64,000 nucleotides of DNA from Aplysia californica (lineage: Eukaryota > Mollusca > Gastropoda > Aplysiida > Aplysiidae). The stretch spans positions 373,956-437,955 of the forward strand of contig NW_004797398.1 of the NCBI RefSeq assembly GCF_000002075.1. Reading direction: 5' to 3'. Every line of letters starts with the position of its first letter. Position 1 is the first letter of the stretch. Below are positions 46,495 through 57,344 of the stretch, piece by piece. Position numbers and translations under genes: made by a program. The notes beneath the pieces were generated by a model that was not told where the DNA came from, did not search any database, and was given only the letters and a program-made list of their open reading frames with translations.

Positions 46495-46690
46495 CAGTGG
46501 AACTCGGATTCAACGAAGTCGTCGGGCTTAGCCTTAAATTTCGTTGAATCTGAGTGTTTGATAGCAAACATGAGGTTTTGGTGTAGATAATTATAGGCAT
46601 CAATCAAGTAACGTATCATGCATTCGACTTTCTCAACCAAAAGTAACTGTGTTTCAAATGAGAGGCATTTTCGTTTCTCTGATACTGAAG
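46495..46690. mobile_element. Truncated pogo-like MITE (same family as 21912-22540)
   Basis: Begins CAGTGGAACTCGGATTCAAC after TA. The following atttcgttgaatctgagtgt, gataatta and ggcattttcgtttct match the minus strand of 22220-22375. It runs into a retroposon fragment, and its right end is missing. Confidence 0.7.
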
Positions 46691-46699
46691 AAATGCATA

Positions 46700-46838
46700 A
46701 GGGAAACTGCTGCTTTTTCTTTCCTCAGCCTTACTATATGATGTATCGTCAATTTTCCTCTACTTCTGTTGAATGTTTGTCTCTCTCTTGGGAACTGCTA
46801 TTCCCGGGGTGCCTTGATAGTCGAAGCAGGCTTTCTGC
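46700..46838 (+). mobile_element. SINE-like retroposon, internal fragment
   Basis: gaaactgctgctttttcttt, ttttcctctacttctgttg and ggggtgccttgatagtcg match 18187-18330. It is sandwiched between two pogo-like fragments, with no visible target duplication. Confidence 0.7.
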
Positions 46839-46840
46839 TA

Positions 46841-47015
46841 CAGTAGAACATGGCTATAGCGAGACTTTTGGTTCCAGAAGAAAATTCCGCTGCCTGTTTG
46901 AACCCTACCTGGTCTACAGCCCCCACCCGCATTCCCCTTCCCACCAGCTGGAGCTCGCTCGTTCTCTCCCGCTGTATCCTAGTCAAGTTCGGGCCTTTCC
47001 TTGTCACACTGGTGA
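46841..47015. mobile_element. pogo/Tigger-like fragment (same family as 35027-36975)
   Basis: Begins CAGTAGAACATGGCTATAGC after TA and continues gttccagaagaaaa, as at 35040-35065; later gagctcgctcg and ttcgggcctttccttg match 36835-36885. It has the ends and an internally deleted middle; no transposase. Confidence 0.7.
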
Positions 47016-47044
47016 AAATCATTCACGTTCTTGGTGCCAATTAA

Positions 47045-47208
47045 TCTGTCCCCGTCGTTTTATGCAACCCGCATAATTTAGCGAAATTTGGTCATTTTTT
47101 CCATTCTTTGCTAAAAGTAACACACTAACAGAATCGCATAATTTCTCATTTTTGGGTTCAGTTTGCAGAATTTCGGAATTAATTCTTGCATAAAACGACG
47201 GGGTCAGA
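47045..47208. mobile_element. 164-bp TTAA-flanked MITE (piggyBac-like)
   Basis: TTAA at 47041-47044 and 47209-47212 flanks TCTGTCCCCGTCGTTTTATG at the left and CATAAAACGACGGGGTCAGA at the right, a 20-bp inverted repeat with one mismatch. The superfamily is inferred from the target site. Confidence 0.82.
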
Positions 47209-47316
47209 TTAATACCGGTACATGTAGTTCCAAGACCGACAAATATTCTTCAGTCGGGTATTATTTACAAGATTGATAAGGTTGGATCCTGTGCACTTTG
47301 ATGTAGCAAACGAACC

Positions 47317-47318
47317 CC

Positions 47319-47385
<67 letters not shown>

Positions 47386-47466
47386 TCTCCCTCTCTCCCT
47401 CTCTCCCTCTCTCCCTCTCCCCCTCTCCCCCTCTCCCCCTCTCTCTCTGTGGGTGTGTGTGTGTGT
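47317..47466. repeat. (CT)n / (CCCTCT)n / (GT)n compound microsatellite
   Basis: A CT tract is followed by CCCTCT-type hexamers, then CCCCCTCT octamers, then GTGTGT. The graded unit growth suggests expansion by slippage. Long open frames through it on both strands are artefacts. Confidence 0.97.
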
Positions 47467-49519
47467 ATTATTTACAACTTGATGCAGCCTTGGCACCCAT
47501 ACTATCTTCAGTGGCCTCCGGATAATTTGAGCTTGAGACCACTGGCCCCCTCCTGAGCTACGATATTATTGGCCTACAACAAGAGTTTGAACTAAGGCTG
47601 GCCATTATAATGTAATAATGGAATGACAATTTTGAGACACTTTCATCATTATCTGGTGATTTCAATTAGCTCAATTCATGCCCGACATCGTAATGAGTTT
47701 GATGGGGGGGTTTTTTCAATGAATTTTCATGGCCCAGCCTGTTCTCTATCATCGGAACTGTAGGGCCTCGTGCTCAATGAAATTGAGAGAGGCGTATCAC
47801 TATAATAAGCATTAAAAGGAGCCAAGGCTCGCAGTTGCAAATCTGTTACATGTATTCTGCCCACAGAATTCTACACTTAGTGTAGATTTCTGTGATTCTG
47901 CCCTTCTTTCTTTCTTACTGTAGTATTTTTTTGTTTCCATTTAATAGTTAATTTATTTATTTGTTTTTAGTATGTTATCTAGGCCTATTTACTTATATCT
48001 ATATTTTTGTAAAATAACATTTACCGGTAATTAATTTTAAAATTAAAAAACAAAATTATTTACTTTTATTTTAATTAATTAATTAATTTATTAGGAAGGG
48101 GGGGGGGGGGGGTCCACGATTGCCGGATAGCAATAAAAGCGAACTCAGTTTTCGGCACTTGTATAATTGGAGGTTGCAATAGCTGATCATCAGAAACTGC
48201 GAATTGGACCCATATCTTCAAGAAAACTCGTTTTAAAAGCGAATCATTATGATATTGCTATTACTGATTGTTTTTCTTTTGTTTTCATTTCACCCTTTAT
48301 TGCAGGATAAGAGTGTGTACAGTAATGAGTTGTTTATTTAGGCCTACGTGTATTTTTTTAATTTTTCTCCTTTCTTTTTCTTATGTTTTTGTTTATGGTG
48401 ATATAATATGTCAGCGCTTTGGCATGTTCGCTGGCTTTAGTTATTGAAGCACTCTTACAGTTAGAAAGCAATAACACTCTTCCAATTGACAACTTTGTAA
48501 AATATAAAGGATTCAGAAAAAACTATTGGTTCTCTTAGGTTTAGTTTCAGTCTTCATGCGAACGTGTCACTAGACAATTTTAACATGCCTAGTTAATGGA
48601 GCTGATAGAGCATTCTATTCAGCTACCCTGAGAAGCTGCATTCATTCATATTCTAATTTATAGGCCCCTCACATGCATTTTATGAACCTTAAATTTTAAC
48701 CTCTTCTTGGAAACGTATTTTATATTATAGAGACCGGTGAAGAAAATCTGATTGTAATTTTATAGGCTATACTGAGACAAAGTGCAGAAGGCGTATGTTT
48801 TGGCAATAGGCATAAGGATCAGTTGTTGTATGGCCTTTATAGATTATAGACTAATCCTTGGGTAGCCTGCTAAGATGTTAGGAAGAGTTGTTAGTTTTAG
48901 TTTACTCTCACTGTGCTGTGATTTAGTATAAAGTTAAAGTGATAGCCTACAAAACATATTAGTACATGTATTAGGTTCTTTATTTTCGTCTGGCTGTATT
49001 TAAAAAAGTCTAGCTCATTGAGGAATTTACCTATGCCCACGAAACTTTGCTTGGCACATCTGTAGGCCAGCAACCAAACAAAAATATATCTTTAAAAAAT
49101 CTTGACCCAGTAATAAAAACGTTTTTCTCTTTGGGCAGTATATAAAACCCCTCTAAGGATGCATACACAGGATCACTAACTTGCGTCGCGTGCAACAAGA
49201 TTACTTTTTATTTTTACGTTAATTCGAATCGACCTATTAATGCTGGGTTTGAGCTAAAATAGGGTATTGAAATGATTAGGGCTAATTTCAAAAGGTATCT
49301 CAACGTTTTCTGCGAATTATAAAACTTGTGCATACTTTTTTTTTCTTTTTTTTTATATCCGAATCTGAAATTCTGAACCATCCATCCAGGTTTAGATATC
49401 TCGTATGGACCATTATGTCAATGTACTCGTTTTAGAATTTGCTGGAGCTCTTTTTAGTTGAAGGTGAGGCTATCAAAACAGTAAAACACCAACGAAAGCA
49501 TTTCCGGGATTGATTAATC

Positions 49520-49970
49520 ATGGCTGACCCAAAATATGCTAATCTCCCTGGGATTGTAAGTTAATGTCTGTTTTTTACGCTTCTATCATTATTTTACTCT
49601 AAAGGTGGATGGAATTGAAAGAGTCGCTTGTTTTTAATGTATTAGATTCTATGTCTTTAAGGAAGAAAAGACGGAGTTGAGCCATATCATTGCTGTAACT
49701 CCACCAACCTGGCTAAACCGACTTAACGTTGTTTGCGGCATTTGCAGCCCAACTCGGTGGTGTTGTCTGCTGATTATTTTCTCGCTTGCTGGTTTCTTCC
49801 TAACCTCACAACACACTGCACTATCACCGGTTGTATTTATCTAATCTGGATTTCCCAATAAAAGCTATTGGTGTGGGGGAATCTTAAGTTGGTTTGATAA
49901 TGAATACTGGGTATCAGAGTGGGAATCATCAGGGTGATGGATGAATCATCCAGTAGTCAGGGCCAGGAGG

Positions 49971-50031
<61 letters not shown>

Positions 50032-53000
50032 TGTGTGTGTGTGTATCGACACTGTGCCTACCAACTCACACTTTAAAAAAATTCCTGGTAGAAAGATCCC
50101 TGTTCATGCCCATGCCAAGAGACCTGTTAAAACTGCTTTCCTTTCACACATTAAATGACATCCAAGGTCTCGCTAGATCTAGATCTAAGCTCCTTAATTT
50201 TGCCTCTTTACTTTTGTAGTCTTATCTAGATCTAGATCTAGATTCTAGGTGTCTAGATCTACAGTTGGGCAATCTTCCAGTTTGGAATATTTCACTCTTA
50301 TTTTTAATCACTCATGATATAATTTGCCAGATTTGTGAAGATCTAATAAAGTTTTCGGAGTGCTTATTGGCCCACAGGAGGGGCATATGATTTCCCCTAG
50401 AACATTTCTTATTTGCCCACAAAATTGCGAGTTATCTCCCCTGTATTTGATCTTCTCCCCCCCCCCACCCCATAAAGTCCGTCAATCATATATTTTAAAT
50501 TGAGAATGTATAGATCTAGTATAGTTTTCCAATCTAATGCTAAAAATTAAAAGATGAACAATAGAGTCTAAGAAGTTACACATCTTCATCTTGTTGTCCA
50601 ACACAGTATACATAGAGTAAGCTAAGAAATAATTCAATTATACCGTAATATATTGTTTGCAGAAAGAAGCAAGCCCACATCCGGAGAACCTAAATTCTAA
50701 ATGAAATACTGTTTGCAGACAATCAAAGTCTACTGCATAACAATTTTATAACACTGATCTGCAGGAACACCGCTGACAAATAATCAAATCTGTAGAAATG
50801 TGTGCGAGATGGAATGCCTCAGGAAAACATTAACAAGAAGGGATAAAGTGAGAAAAAATCAAAGAGAACAAGTTTGGACAACACCACATATGAAATACAT
50901 GTACATTGAAAAAACAACGCATTAAATGGCCCATGTGGGCCAATAAGCCCCAGCTTATTTGCCCATGTGGGCCAATAAGAGCAGCATAAAGTTTTAAAAC
51001 TTTTCTCTGCACTGCGCAACACTTTTCCCCACGGACCTGGATAGGATCATAGGCCTGTACTACAGGTGCTGTGACATGCTATCACACCGTCGCCGATCGA
51101 CGTCCCATGGGGAAAAGGGATTGCTTCTTACCGTCGCCGATCGGCGTCCGGTGGGGGTATAGAGCCTAGTGTTAAAGTTAAAATATAGTTCATTACCTGA
51201 ATCCAGTAATACCTTAAATGTTCAAAGTGGAAGATTGCTTACTGCTGATGCGTTATCGTTTCATCAAAATTGTAGCAAGAGCTGACATTCGTATATAAAA
51301 TAATTTACCATCATCTTTGAGTCTTTGAATTGCCAGCATGCTCTAACGTTATAAATAAAAGTTCAAGTACATGCAGTTCGGATTTTAAAATGTTAGAATC
51401 ATTTTTTTAAAAACTGGCCTTCTGGATTTAAAGTATGAGCCTGAACTCGACAGTATTGCCTTTACCAACAAACCTGCCGTGGTGGTCACCTTTTGGCTGC
51501 TGTTCCATGACACCCATGCACTTTTTGTATTTTTTAATGTCCATAGAAGAAGTCCATGTCTAATGCAGCCTCTGTCAGTCAACAATCTTTTTTGACTTTG
51601 TCAAGTTTAATAAGTGATATAATTCAGACTCTGTCCATAGCGGTTACCAGTCTGTAATTATGCTGTAATGTTGAGTGACTGTTATAATGGGTAGATTCGG
51701 CCCGGCTGTGGGACCTCAGAGAAGAGCTGGAGCAGTTGGTGTTAATATTAACTGTTTAGAATCGTCAGTGATGCTTTGTGCTAAAGGGAGGCCCCTTGGA
51801 TTACAGCAGAATTGATGTTCATGATAATGACAAGCAAGAGATGGCATCATGTTACCACACTTACTTGTAGGCTACTTTTCCTAGAAAGATCTACTGACAT
51901 ATTTTTTATGTACAGTCGAACCTGTGTAAATAAGACGGAATCGCAAGGGAGCCAGAAAAAAATTTCGTCTTAGACAGGGGAATTTAGTGGGGAGATGGAT
52001 TGGGGGTTTCAAAGGCCCAACCACTGGGATCAAGGGTGGCTTGTCCGGTCGGCAAACAGTCACAAGTGGTCAAAACTTCACACCTCTCAGCTGTTGTCGT
52101 CTCTGATGTATAATGACATTATTTATCCAATTACCACCAGTGCTTGCATTTCATAGAACCACTGTTTGACCTATTAAAAACAAAAACATTTGAACATTTC
52201 CTTTGCTTCCATCCTTCGCCCCACCCATCGGTGTTATAAGCACAGTCAACCAATGATACTCCTCACTCCCATATGTAACAATGTTTCGAGGAACTCTTTT
52301 CTGGGCTGGCTGAACGATCAGGGCGGAAGGCATTGGTTAAACTAATTTTACACCTCTGGCCTCTGGCTATCACTATCAATGAAAGTTTCTCTTCTGGAAC
52401 GCCACTCGAGCACATTCACTGGCACTCGTGAGATTTCACACCCGCCATCTTCATCACTCAGTGTTCACATAGATGGGGTAACATGGTAACATCTACCCTC
52501 AAATTTCATCCCTACTCCCCTTCCTCGCCCGACAGTATGGCGTTAAGTTTAGAGCCGGCAGAACCAAACTTGCGAGTTTCATATCAGGGCTGAACCGGCA
52601 AAGCATTTTCTGTCTTAGAAGGTGAAACCCTCGGAAGGGAGTGGCTTTTTCTTTCCATTTCCACGTAGGACAGGTTTCCGTTTTATGCTGGTAGTTAGCA
52701 GAAAATATCAAGGGGGGAGCGTGGAGATTCCGTTAAGACAGGTTTCCGTTTTACACAAGTTTCCATTAAGTTAAGGCAGAGGTTCGACTGTAAATATCTT
52801 TTAAAAATCGTATTTGTATTGAAACACGGATGGATAGTTTCTAACTAGTGTATTTTATTATAAATGTAAATGTAATGTTAGCATTCTATTTGTTTACAGG
52901 ACTTGAACTCTCCAGATGTTTTTGAGTCCAGCGATCTTCCTGAAGATGACCAGAATCTTGCCAAACGACCTGTAAGTCTTAATAAACAAGCATTGCAACT

Positions 53001-56000
53001 ATATCGGTACTAAATAATGTGATGTTTGGGTGGACTTCTTAGAGCAGGTTTCTCATACTTGCAACTCACACGCCAAAATTAAGCTGGCAAGATGATATTT
53101 TGTAGTCCCTACTTGATGTCAGTTCAGTGAAAATTCTTGTATAAGTGGGTCTTACTTGCTTCATTCCTCAGACAAAATGTGGCTGAGCTATGTATGAGAA
53201 AAAGCGCTGCGAGCTCTTTGGAATCATGGAGTATAAGAAGATAAGAAGCCTATGGTCTGAGGAACTGCTCATTCTCTGAATTCCAGTTAATAAAGACTGA
53301 GAAGATTGGATCAGTTGTATTTTGAAAAAAAAATACTTAACACTTTTTTTTTTTAGTGTGTGTGTATGGAATATTTTATGTTGCAGAGGCTCATCCAGAC
53401 TCTACCCTCAGTTATCCCTAGGTATTTTGAGTTTTAGACCCCTGAGTTTGAGCATTTGCTTGCAATACAGAGGGTTTTAAAAGTCTGTTTGAGAATGTCT
53501 TAGGTTTTTAGGATTTATTTTCCCAAGTTTTTATTATATATATAGGCATGGATCGAAAAGCAGTGTTTTTGCTCTCACATGTCAGATATTGGACATGTGT
53601 GTATGTTTTTGAATGAACGAGCTTTTTGCATCAATTTTTGCAATGCCATACTAGCTAACGGATCAAATATCATTCTTTACAAATTACAGCATTTTCTAAA
53701 TCTTGCTGCTAGGCTTGTACTTTTAACAAAAAAAAGAAGAGGGATCACATTACTCCCATGTTGAGAACATTTCACTGACTCTGTGTGTCAGCTAGAATAT
53801 TATATAAATTGCAATACAAAGCCCTAATATAATAAGCGTGTCAATAACAATGAGCTGCTGCATTAGGTGATTCATGTTTATGTTTCATCTTGACAACTGA
53901 GATCAGAGATCAGTATCTTGAGAGTTCCTAGGCAAGGAGGTTAACAGATCAAAAAACACAAAAAGTAATTTTTAAAGAAAGCTCTTATGATTTGTATAAA
54001 TCTATTCTAGTAAGTCTTTGAAATGTCATGATGAAAAATTTTATTTTGATTATTCTCAGGAGGAATTGTCCAGTCAAAGTGTTGAGCCCATCTCAGTAAG
54101 CACTGATGCAGCATTTAAAGTTTTCAAGGGCAAAGGAGTTGACCTTGGTAAAACAGGTTGGTCTTTCCATATCTTTTCTTTTCCCAAGTTATCACAGTGT
54201 ATCATGAATTGAACACATTTGTTTGCAATTGATTTTGATTCCTCATTAAATGATTGTTTTCATATTGCACATATAGAAGGTATTGTGATTGTAACATTTT
54301 TCATTTCAAATTTTTGGAAACACTGCACTCAGAGAATAAGAGTTTTGCGCGATATAATGTTATTTATAAAATATGTAAATGCTTGTGGTAGACGATTTCT
54401 GTACAAAAGCTTCACAGTGCTCTTAGTCTATTTACTCTCTGATATATTTAATAGCTCGCGTCCCTGTTCATTTCCTTTGCAAAAAGGTTTAAAGCCTTCC
54501 TTTATGAAATATTATCCTTTAAACTTCAAGGAAAAAGTGTAATCAAAATCTCAAGTATACTTTGTTAAAAACACTAATTGAAATCTGAGAAGCTTTGAAT
54601 TATTAGACAAAATTTTTGCAGTTGGCCTGATATTTAGAAGTAGGGTGACATTTATGCTTGACTACTAAAATGTGTATTGTTGTCTTCTTTTCCTTCTTTT
54701 TCTTTTAAGCTTCTGCAATAAAACCCTGTCTCTTGACCTTCTGCCTGCCTGAATTTTTTTGGTTTCAAGCCAGGTTTCTGTGTCTTGTTGTCTCCCTCTT
54801 CCTCTCTTGCCTGCTACCTTTGCAAACCTACCAGTTACTCCGAAAAATCAGAGTTCTCTAATCTTTTATTGCCTACCGGAGAACCCTTGTGAGATTTGCA
54901 TAAAATCTTGTTTTTTCTTGAATTCTGTTTACAAGTCATATGCAAGTGACATAAAAAAAACAGGTTTGTTTCCCATATTTGCATTATTTATTGTGACTGA
55001 TGTAAAAATACTCATTAATATTTTCATTTATTTGCATATGTGAGGTATCGTGGTGAAATCAGGCACTCATCAAAATAATTGAATTGAAGATACTCACAAT
55101 TTTCCCGTTTGGCAATTTTTATCTTTTTTTCTTCTCCTTTTTTTTGTCTTACTGAAACCAGGTGACCCCCACCTCTTTTAATCGCAAGTTTCTAGGCTTC
55201 TATAGATAAATATTTTTTTTCATCAAAAGAAAGATTTAATAAACAAGCTTTAAGATGATACCAATAACTCTACAGGCCCAAAAATCGACGAGCGCCTGAT
55301 TCCACCGCGTCATGACACATATATTTGTGATGCACACATTTATTTGCGATTGTCGCTTCATAATGTAATCTTAATCTTCTTGGGATTTGGTGAGAAAAAC
55401 TTGTAATATTGGTTGTCGAGGGGTTGGCAGGTCTACATTTGCTTTTAGAATGTTTTTCTTGAGTGAATCATAGCATGTGAAATGCCCAAAGTATAACACG
55501 ATGATGTATTCCACAGATTTTTCAGATAGTGTAAGCAAGTCTAGGACCATAGGATACTATGCTGATCAGACAGAGTATGAATTGGTAAGTGTATTACTTT
55601 AATTTTTCAGACCTCTGTGTCTGTCAATATTAATGATTTGAGAAATGAAATTTGGAAATACTTCTACCATGTCAAATATAATGAGTATTGATTTTTTTTA
55701 AAAAGTTGATCATAGTTATGAGAATATGTAAGTCTGGTTTGGCTGTATTAATTTGGTTAAATGATTTTGGAAAAAAGCTGTATATTACTAATGCTTTCAG
55801 AATAATAAGTGTTTAGTGATACATGGAGTTCACTGCTTTTAGAAGTAAGGCTTTTCTTTAAAAAAAAATAATTCATTTTTGTCATCCAGGATATCTTTAT
55901 AACTGAAAAATGAATAATTGATTTTATTACTTTGCACAGCTGGGACAAGGTGACAAGAAAGAGACTGCACAGCAGAAGTATCAGCGACTGCAGCATGAGA

Positions 56001-57309
56001 TGAGGGAATTAGCCGAAGAAGTGGGCAAAATCAAGGTCAGTTCTATTCTTTTATTTTTCATGCTTAGTAATAAATTCTTTTTGCCATAGCAGGATGTAGT
56101 CGAATGTTGCTGTATTGAGTGGAAATGTTTTGTGCCCTTCCCCAATAAACTTCATTTAGATCCATTTGGAGTTTGTCTGCTTTGACCCAGCCCTCTAAGG
56201 TCAACTGTCAACATAAGGTGAGTGGGATGCATCTTTTCAGCAGAAAGCTGGAGGTGATTGAAGAAATAGACTTATTCTTGTTCAATTATGGCAAGCTGTG
56301 TTACACGCTAAAGAGGGGTAGGGGGTCCTGTAGAGACACCTATTCTGCTTGAGTTGTTCAAATGCCTTTATAAAGATAATGAAAAAACCTTCAGTCAGTT
56401 CTTCCTTTCTCGGCTCTTCAACGCTATGGTTAGGGGAAAGACGGACGTCATTGTTACTGTCAGAGGAAAACTGGGAGCCTATTAAGTTATTTTCATACCT
56501 TGTAAAGCAAGTTAAATAGAGTTAAATATCTTTTTTGCAACAATGAAGATATCTATTACTAAAAGAACAGTACTGTTTCATGGTACACTACTTATAACAG
56601 AACCTGAAGTTTTTACAGCACAATTCGAGCTCACCAGGCTTTTCTGCCTTTGAGAGAGATTCACATATATTTGTTGCCGTCACTGCTGTCGCTCCAGATC
56701 TTTTTGTTGTTATCTTGTTGGCATGCAAAAAACCAGAAGGTTGTTTTCCTTTTTTTCAACTCCAGCTGCCTGATGGTAATTTGATACTGTGGAAAGAGTA
56801 CAGTGTACTTAAGTGAAAAATCTTGTCAGTTTGTTAGTCTTTGAGCGCTTAATCAGCTGTTTGCTTTGTATGCTTTCTGGGAAGCTGACATTGTTTCTGA
56901 GTGTTCTGTGGTCTGCTGGCGTGATAATATAGTGTGTAAAGCGCATACAGCTTGCTGTCGAGTGGGGATGTGCGCTATATAATGCTATATATTATCATTA
57001 TTTTTATTATTATTATTGTTATTATTATTAATATTATTATTATTATTATGTTCAAATCTCAAATTTATCACTCCCTTAGGATTCAGTCCAACAAACAGAT
57101 GCGGGCGACTCCCTATCCCCTGTGGCGCTGGGGAAACAGTTGGAGTACCTGCAGCACCAGCTGGCAGACCTGCACTTGGAGAAGCTGCTGGGACCTGAGG
57201 CCAAGGTTGATCTGGCAGATCCCCAGGGAGCCCTGAGACAGTAAGTGCTCAGTAAGAGCTTGCTTTTGAGTTGAGCGGGGGTATGCACTGTACTGTCTAC
57301 AAATTATGC

Positions 57310-57344
<35 letters not shown>

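Larger units (their letters stand above)
44149..49519. other. SFR1 3' region and intergenic DNA up to DCTN2
   Basis: AATAAA at 44685-44690 is a possible SFR1 polyadenylation signal. Between 45.0 and 47.5 kb lies a mosaic of transposon fragments, listed separately. From 47.5 to 49.5 kb I see only AT-rich unique-looking DNA with a G homopolymer at about 48098-48112. The last part presumably contains the DCTN2 promoter and 5' UTR. No other gene recognised. Confidence 0.6.

Noticed and set aside
47209-47496. Arg/Glu-rich and Leu/Ser-rich open frames
   Set aside because: Generated by the CT/CCCTCT microsatellite.
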